A stretch of DNA of 8,306 nucleotides. Origin: a bacterium (GTDB taxonomy: Bacteria > SM23-31 > JAUVVT01). Below, in pieces: positions 6,137 through 8,306 of the stretch. A program made the translations under genes and the position numbers. The stretch is from contig JAUWXV010000162.1 in the NCBI GenBank assembly GCA_030616165.1, positions 1 to 8,306 on the forward strand, written 5' to 3'. Under the pieces are notes generated by a model. The model saw only the letters and a list, made by a program, of their open reading frames with translations, was not told the DNA's origin and made no database searches. Within the stretch, counting starts at the first letter, position 1, and the number at the start of each line of letters is the position of its first letter.

Positions 6137-7516
6137 TTATTGAGGAAATTTTATATTAAGTTTCTTAATTCTGTATATGAGTTTACCTCTTGAAATATTA
6201 AGAATTTTTGCTGCCTTCACCTGATTACCCTTTGTTAAAGCAAGAGTTCCAACGATTAACTCTTTTAAAATTTTATCTACACTTATTCCTTCTGGTGGTA
6301 TATTAATAATATTTTTTGTTTGTTGTTTTTCCAGTAATCTTTCAGAACTAAGAAAATCAAAATCCTCTCTTTTTATTATCCTCTCATGTGATAATAGTAC
6401 TACCCTTTCAATAGCATTCCGCAGTTCTCTCACATTTCCCCTCCATGGATAAACAAGGGAAAAATCTTTTGCATCATTTGAAAGACCGGAAATATTTTTA
6501 TTAAATTTCGTATTAAATTCTTTTATAAAAAGATTTGCAAAAGGTACAATATCCTCTTTTCTTTCTCTCAGGAGCGGAATTTTAATCCTTGCCACATTCA
6601 ACCTGTAAAATAAATCCTCCCTGAAATTTCCCTTTTCTATCTCCTCCTCCAGAATCTTATTAGTAGAAACAATGACCCTCACATCCACAGAAATTTCTTT
6701 AGTCCCTCCAATCCTGAAGAACCTTTTTTCCTGAAGAACTCTCAAAAGTTTAACCTGTGCTTCTGGGCTCAATTCTCCTATTTCGTCAAGAAGAATTGTT
6801 CCTCCATCGGAGATTTCAAACTTTCCTTTATGGGTTCTATATTGTGCTCCTGTAAAAGCACCCTTCTCATACCCGAACAATTCACTTTCAATAAGGTCCT
6901 TTGGAATCGCACCACAGTTTATAGCAACAAATGGCTCATTGGCACGAACGCTCTTCTTATGGATAAATCTTGCGATAATCTCTTTTCCGGTGCCACTTTC
7001 ACCTTCTATCAAAACAGTTGTGTCAATCCCCTTGGCATATTCTTCTGCCAGCTTGCAGACCTTAACCATCTGAGGGCTGTGGCTTACTATTTCATAAAAC
7101 TCTTCCCTATCTTTAAGTTCCTGCTTAAGATTTTCATTTTCTTTAGATAGTTTTATTTTCTCCAATACCCTTTTTATCACTATTTCAATCCGGTCCAGGT
7201 CAAGTGGCTTTTCGAGATAGTCATAAGCACCCGACTTTATTGCTGAAACCACAGTCTTTACATCTGTATACGCTGTTACCATAACAACAGGAATTTCTGA
7301 ATGCCTCGACTTTATCTTGTTCAGCACCTCAATTCCGCTTATATCCCCCAATTTTATATCCAGAAGCACAGCATCCGGTAGTTCATCCTCAACCTTTTCA
7401 AGTGCTTTTCTTCCGTTTTCACAAACTATAGTCTCATATTCTTTCGTATCAAATATATTCTTTAATGAATTTCTTATAAATGGGTCATCATCGACCACCA
7501 TAATTTTATATCTCAT
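6137..7516 (-). CDS. NtrC-family sigma-54-dependent response regulator
   Basis: A complete 459-residue regulator with the standard three-domain layout. The receiver domain (about 1-118) has the acidic pocket Asp9-Asp11, phospho-acceptor Asp53, Thr81 and Lys103. The AAA+ domain (about 145-370) has Walker A GESGTGKE (172-179), the sigma-54-contacting GAFTGA loop (219-224), Walker B LLDE (242-245, Asp244 and Glu245) and arginine fingers near Arg299 and Arg305. A Fis-type helix-turn-helix closes the protein (about 428-455, with NQVKAAKILNISRG). All motifs needed to remodel sigma-54 RNA polymerase are intact, so it should be an active enhancer-binding activator. The ATG lies inside the end of the sensor kinase gene (11-bp overlap), showing translational coupling, with AAGG about 10 bases upstream. 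No nearby -24/-12 promoter reveals its target. Confidence 0.96.
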   Translation of the reverse strand: MRYKIMVVDDDPFIRNSLKNIFDTKEYETIVCENGRKALEKVEDELPDAVLLDIKLGDISGIEVLNKIKSRHSEIPVVMVTAYTDVKTVVSAIKSGAYDYLEKPLDLDRIEIVIKRVLEKIKLSKENENLKQELKDREEFYEIVSHSPQMVKVCKLAEEYAKGIDTTVLIEGESGTGKEIIARFIHKKSVRANEPFVAINCGAIPKDLIESELFGYEKGAFTGAQYRTHKGKFEISDGGTILLDEIGELSPEAQVKLLRVLQEKRFFRIGGTKEISVDVRVIVSTNKILEEEIEKGNFREDLFYRLNVARIKIPLLRERKEDIVPFANLFIKEFNTKFNKNISGLSNDAKDFSLVYPWRGNVRELRNAIERVVLLSHERIIKREDFDFLSSERLLEKQQTKNIINIPPEGISVDKILKELIVGTLALTKGNQVKAAKILNISRGKLIYRIKKLNIKFPQ

Positions 7517-8306
7517 CTCTTTTTATCCTTTTTAAAGGAAATTCAAGTGACACTTTTGTTCCTTCATTTATTTTACTTTCAATGAAAATATCTGCATTAT
7601 GCATCTTCAATATATTCTGAACAATTGATAATCCGAGTCCAGTACCTTTAGATTTTGTAGTGAAAAATGGATCAAATATATATTTTAACTTGTCATCAGG
7701 AATTCCTGAACCATTATCGGATAAATCCACTACGACAGAATCGGTCTTTTCACCCTTTTTAAAATATGACCTTATCATTATTCCCCCCTCCGACTCTACT
7801 GCCTGTAAAGCATTATTCAGAAGATTTATAAATATCTGGTTAATCTGTTTAGGGTCAATATTTAATATAGGCAAGTTCTCATTTAGAGAAAGTTTAACCG
7901 TAACATTTTTCTTTTCAAATTCAGGCTTCATCAAAAGTAAAACACTGTTGATAATAAGGTTAATATCCTCTTCCGTGAAATTAGGTTCTGCAGGTTTTGC
8001 AAATTGTAAAGTATTTTCAATAATCTTTTCTATATTCTCCACGCACTCAAGAGTATTTTCAATACTTTCTTCTAAAATCTCGTCTTTATATTTCCTCTTC
8101 ACAGTTTGTAAATTTATTTTAATAAACGAAAGAGGATTTCTTATCTCATGAGCAATTCCTGCAGAAAGTGTTCCCAGGGATGCAAGTCTATCGAGCCTTG
8201 CTACCTGCTGTTCATATTTCTTCTTCTCAGTAATATCTCTTGAAACACCTAAAATATTTATAATCTTTCTATCCTCATTTCTTATTGGAACAAGATTTAA
8301 TTCCCA
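7506..8306 (-). CDS. PAS-type sensor histidine kinase, N-terminus beyond the window
   Basis: The frame is open to the right edge, giving 267 codons including the stop; the true start lies outside. Visible residues 1-28 (WELNLVPI ... GVSRDITEKK) are the C-terminal end of a PAS/PAC domain. They lead into a HisKA dimerisation helix with the phospho-acceptor His53 in GIAHEIRNPLS (codon 8150-8148). The HATPase domain follows, with the N box around residues 150-172 (INLLNNALQ), G1 DNGSG near 197-201, the F box DPFF near 212, and G2 GTGLGLS near 221-227. Everything needed for autophosphorylation is present. It overlaps the NtrC-type regulator by 11 bp and is surely its partner. The input signal depends on domains not seen here. 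An internal GTG at 8102 could start an ORF, but this would discard the active-site histidine, so it is not the gene start. Confidence 0.95.
   Translation of the reverse strand, partial: WELNLVPIRNEDRKIINILGVSRDITEKKKYEQQVARLDRLASLGTLSAGIAHEIRNPLSFIKINLQTVKRKYKDEILEESIENTLECVENIEKIIENTLQFAKPAEPNFTEEDINLIINSVLLLMKPEFEKKNVTVKLSLNENLPILNIDPKQINQIFINLLNNALQAVESEGGIMIRSYFKKGEKTDSVVVDLSDNGSGIPDDKLKYIFDPFFTTKSKGTGLGLSIVQNILKMHNADIFIESKINEGTKVSLEFPLKRIKRDEI

Noticed and set aside
7506-8102. Histidine kinase starting at the internal GTG (8102)
   Set aside because: The same frame continues upstream through the active-site histidine motif GIAHEIRNP and a PAS/PAC end to the window edge, so the short form is only an artefact of the missing 5' end.
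7660-8151. Plus-strand open frame of 163 codons
   Set aside because: It lies entirely antisense to the histidine kinase, whose HisKA and HATPase motifs are unmistakable; the Ser/Phe-rich plus-strand translation is a mirror of that coding sequence.

Overview
The window is bacterial, AT-rich (roughly one third G+C by eye) and single-stranded in layout: all six genes I can support are on the minus strand, so transcription runs from high to low coordinates. Shine-Dalgarno sites, a PAS histidine kinase, a sigma-54 activator, two exported zinc peptidases and palindromic intergenic repeats fit an uncultured Gram-negative lineage. A candidate phylum of the FCB/WOR-3 kind is possible, but that placement is an impression from gene style and repeat type, not a demonstrated assignment.

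In transcription order: a PAS-type sensor histidine kinase, cut by the right edge of the window, overlaps by 11 bp a complete NtrC-family response regulator (6137-7516). After a 391-bp AT-rich gap holding a hairpin repeat comes a Clp1/Grc3-like P-loop polynucleotide kinase (4873-5745). Next are an exported M28 peptidase (3700-4746) and a large exported M14 zinc carboxypeptidase with a C-terminal glutamine-amidotransferase-like domain (833-3442). Last is a metallo-beta-lactamase-fold hydrolase (614 down to the left edge), whose C-terminus is missing.

The kinase and regulator form an NtrB/NtrC-type two-component system with all key residues intact. I found no -24/-12 promoter in the window, so its targets are probably elsewhere. 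The M14 and M28 enzymes probably degrade peptides outside the cytoplasm. The Clp1-like kinase is the least expected gene: the family is best known from eukaryotic and archaeal RNA processing and is uncommon in bacteria. The gaps between genes are long (126-391 bp) apart from the kinase/regulator overlap, so I do not claim one operon.

The gaps are where the less ordinary signals lie. Two of them carry hairpins next to a GTAG tetranucleotide, the signature of REP elements mobilised by RAYT (TnpA-REP) transposases, arranged as inverted pairs. A third carries a different nested hairpin. Three of the four gaps share a TGAA-TTTGGTA motif upstream of a minus-strand start codon. I saw no CRISPR array, tRNA, rRNA, insertion-sequence transposase or integrase.
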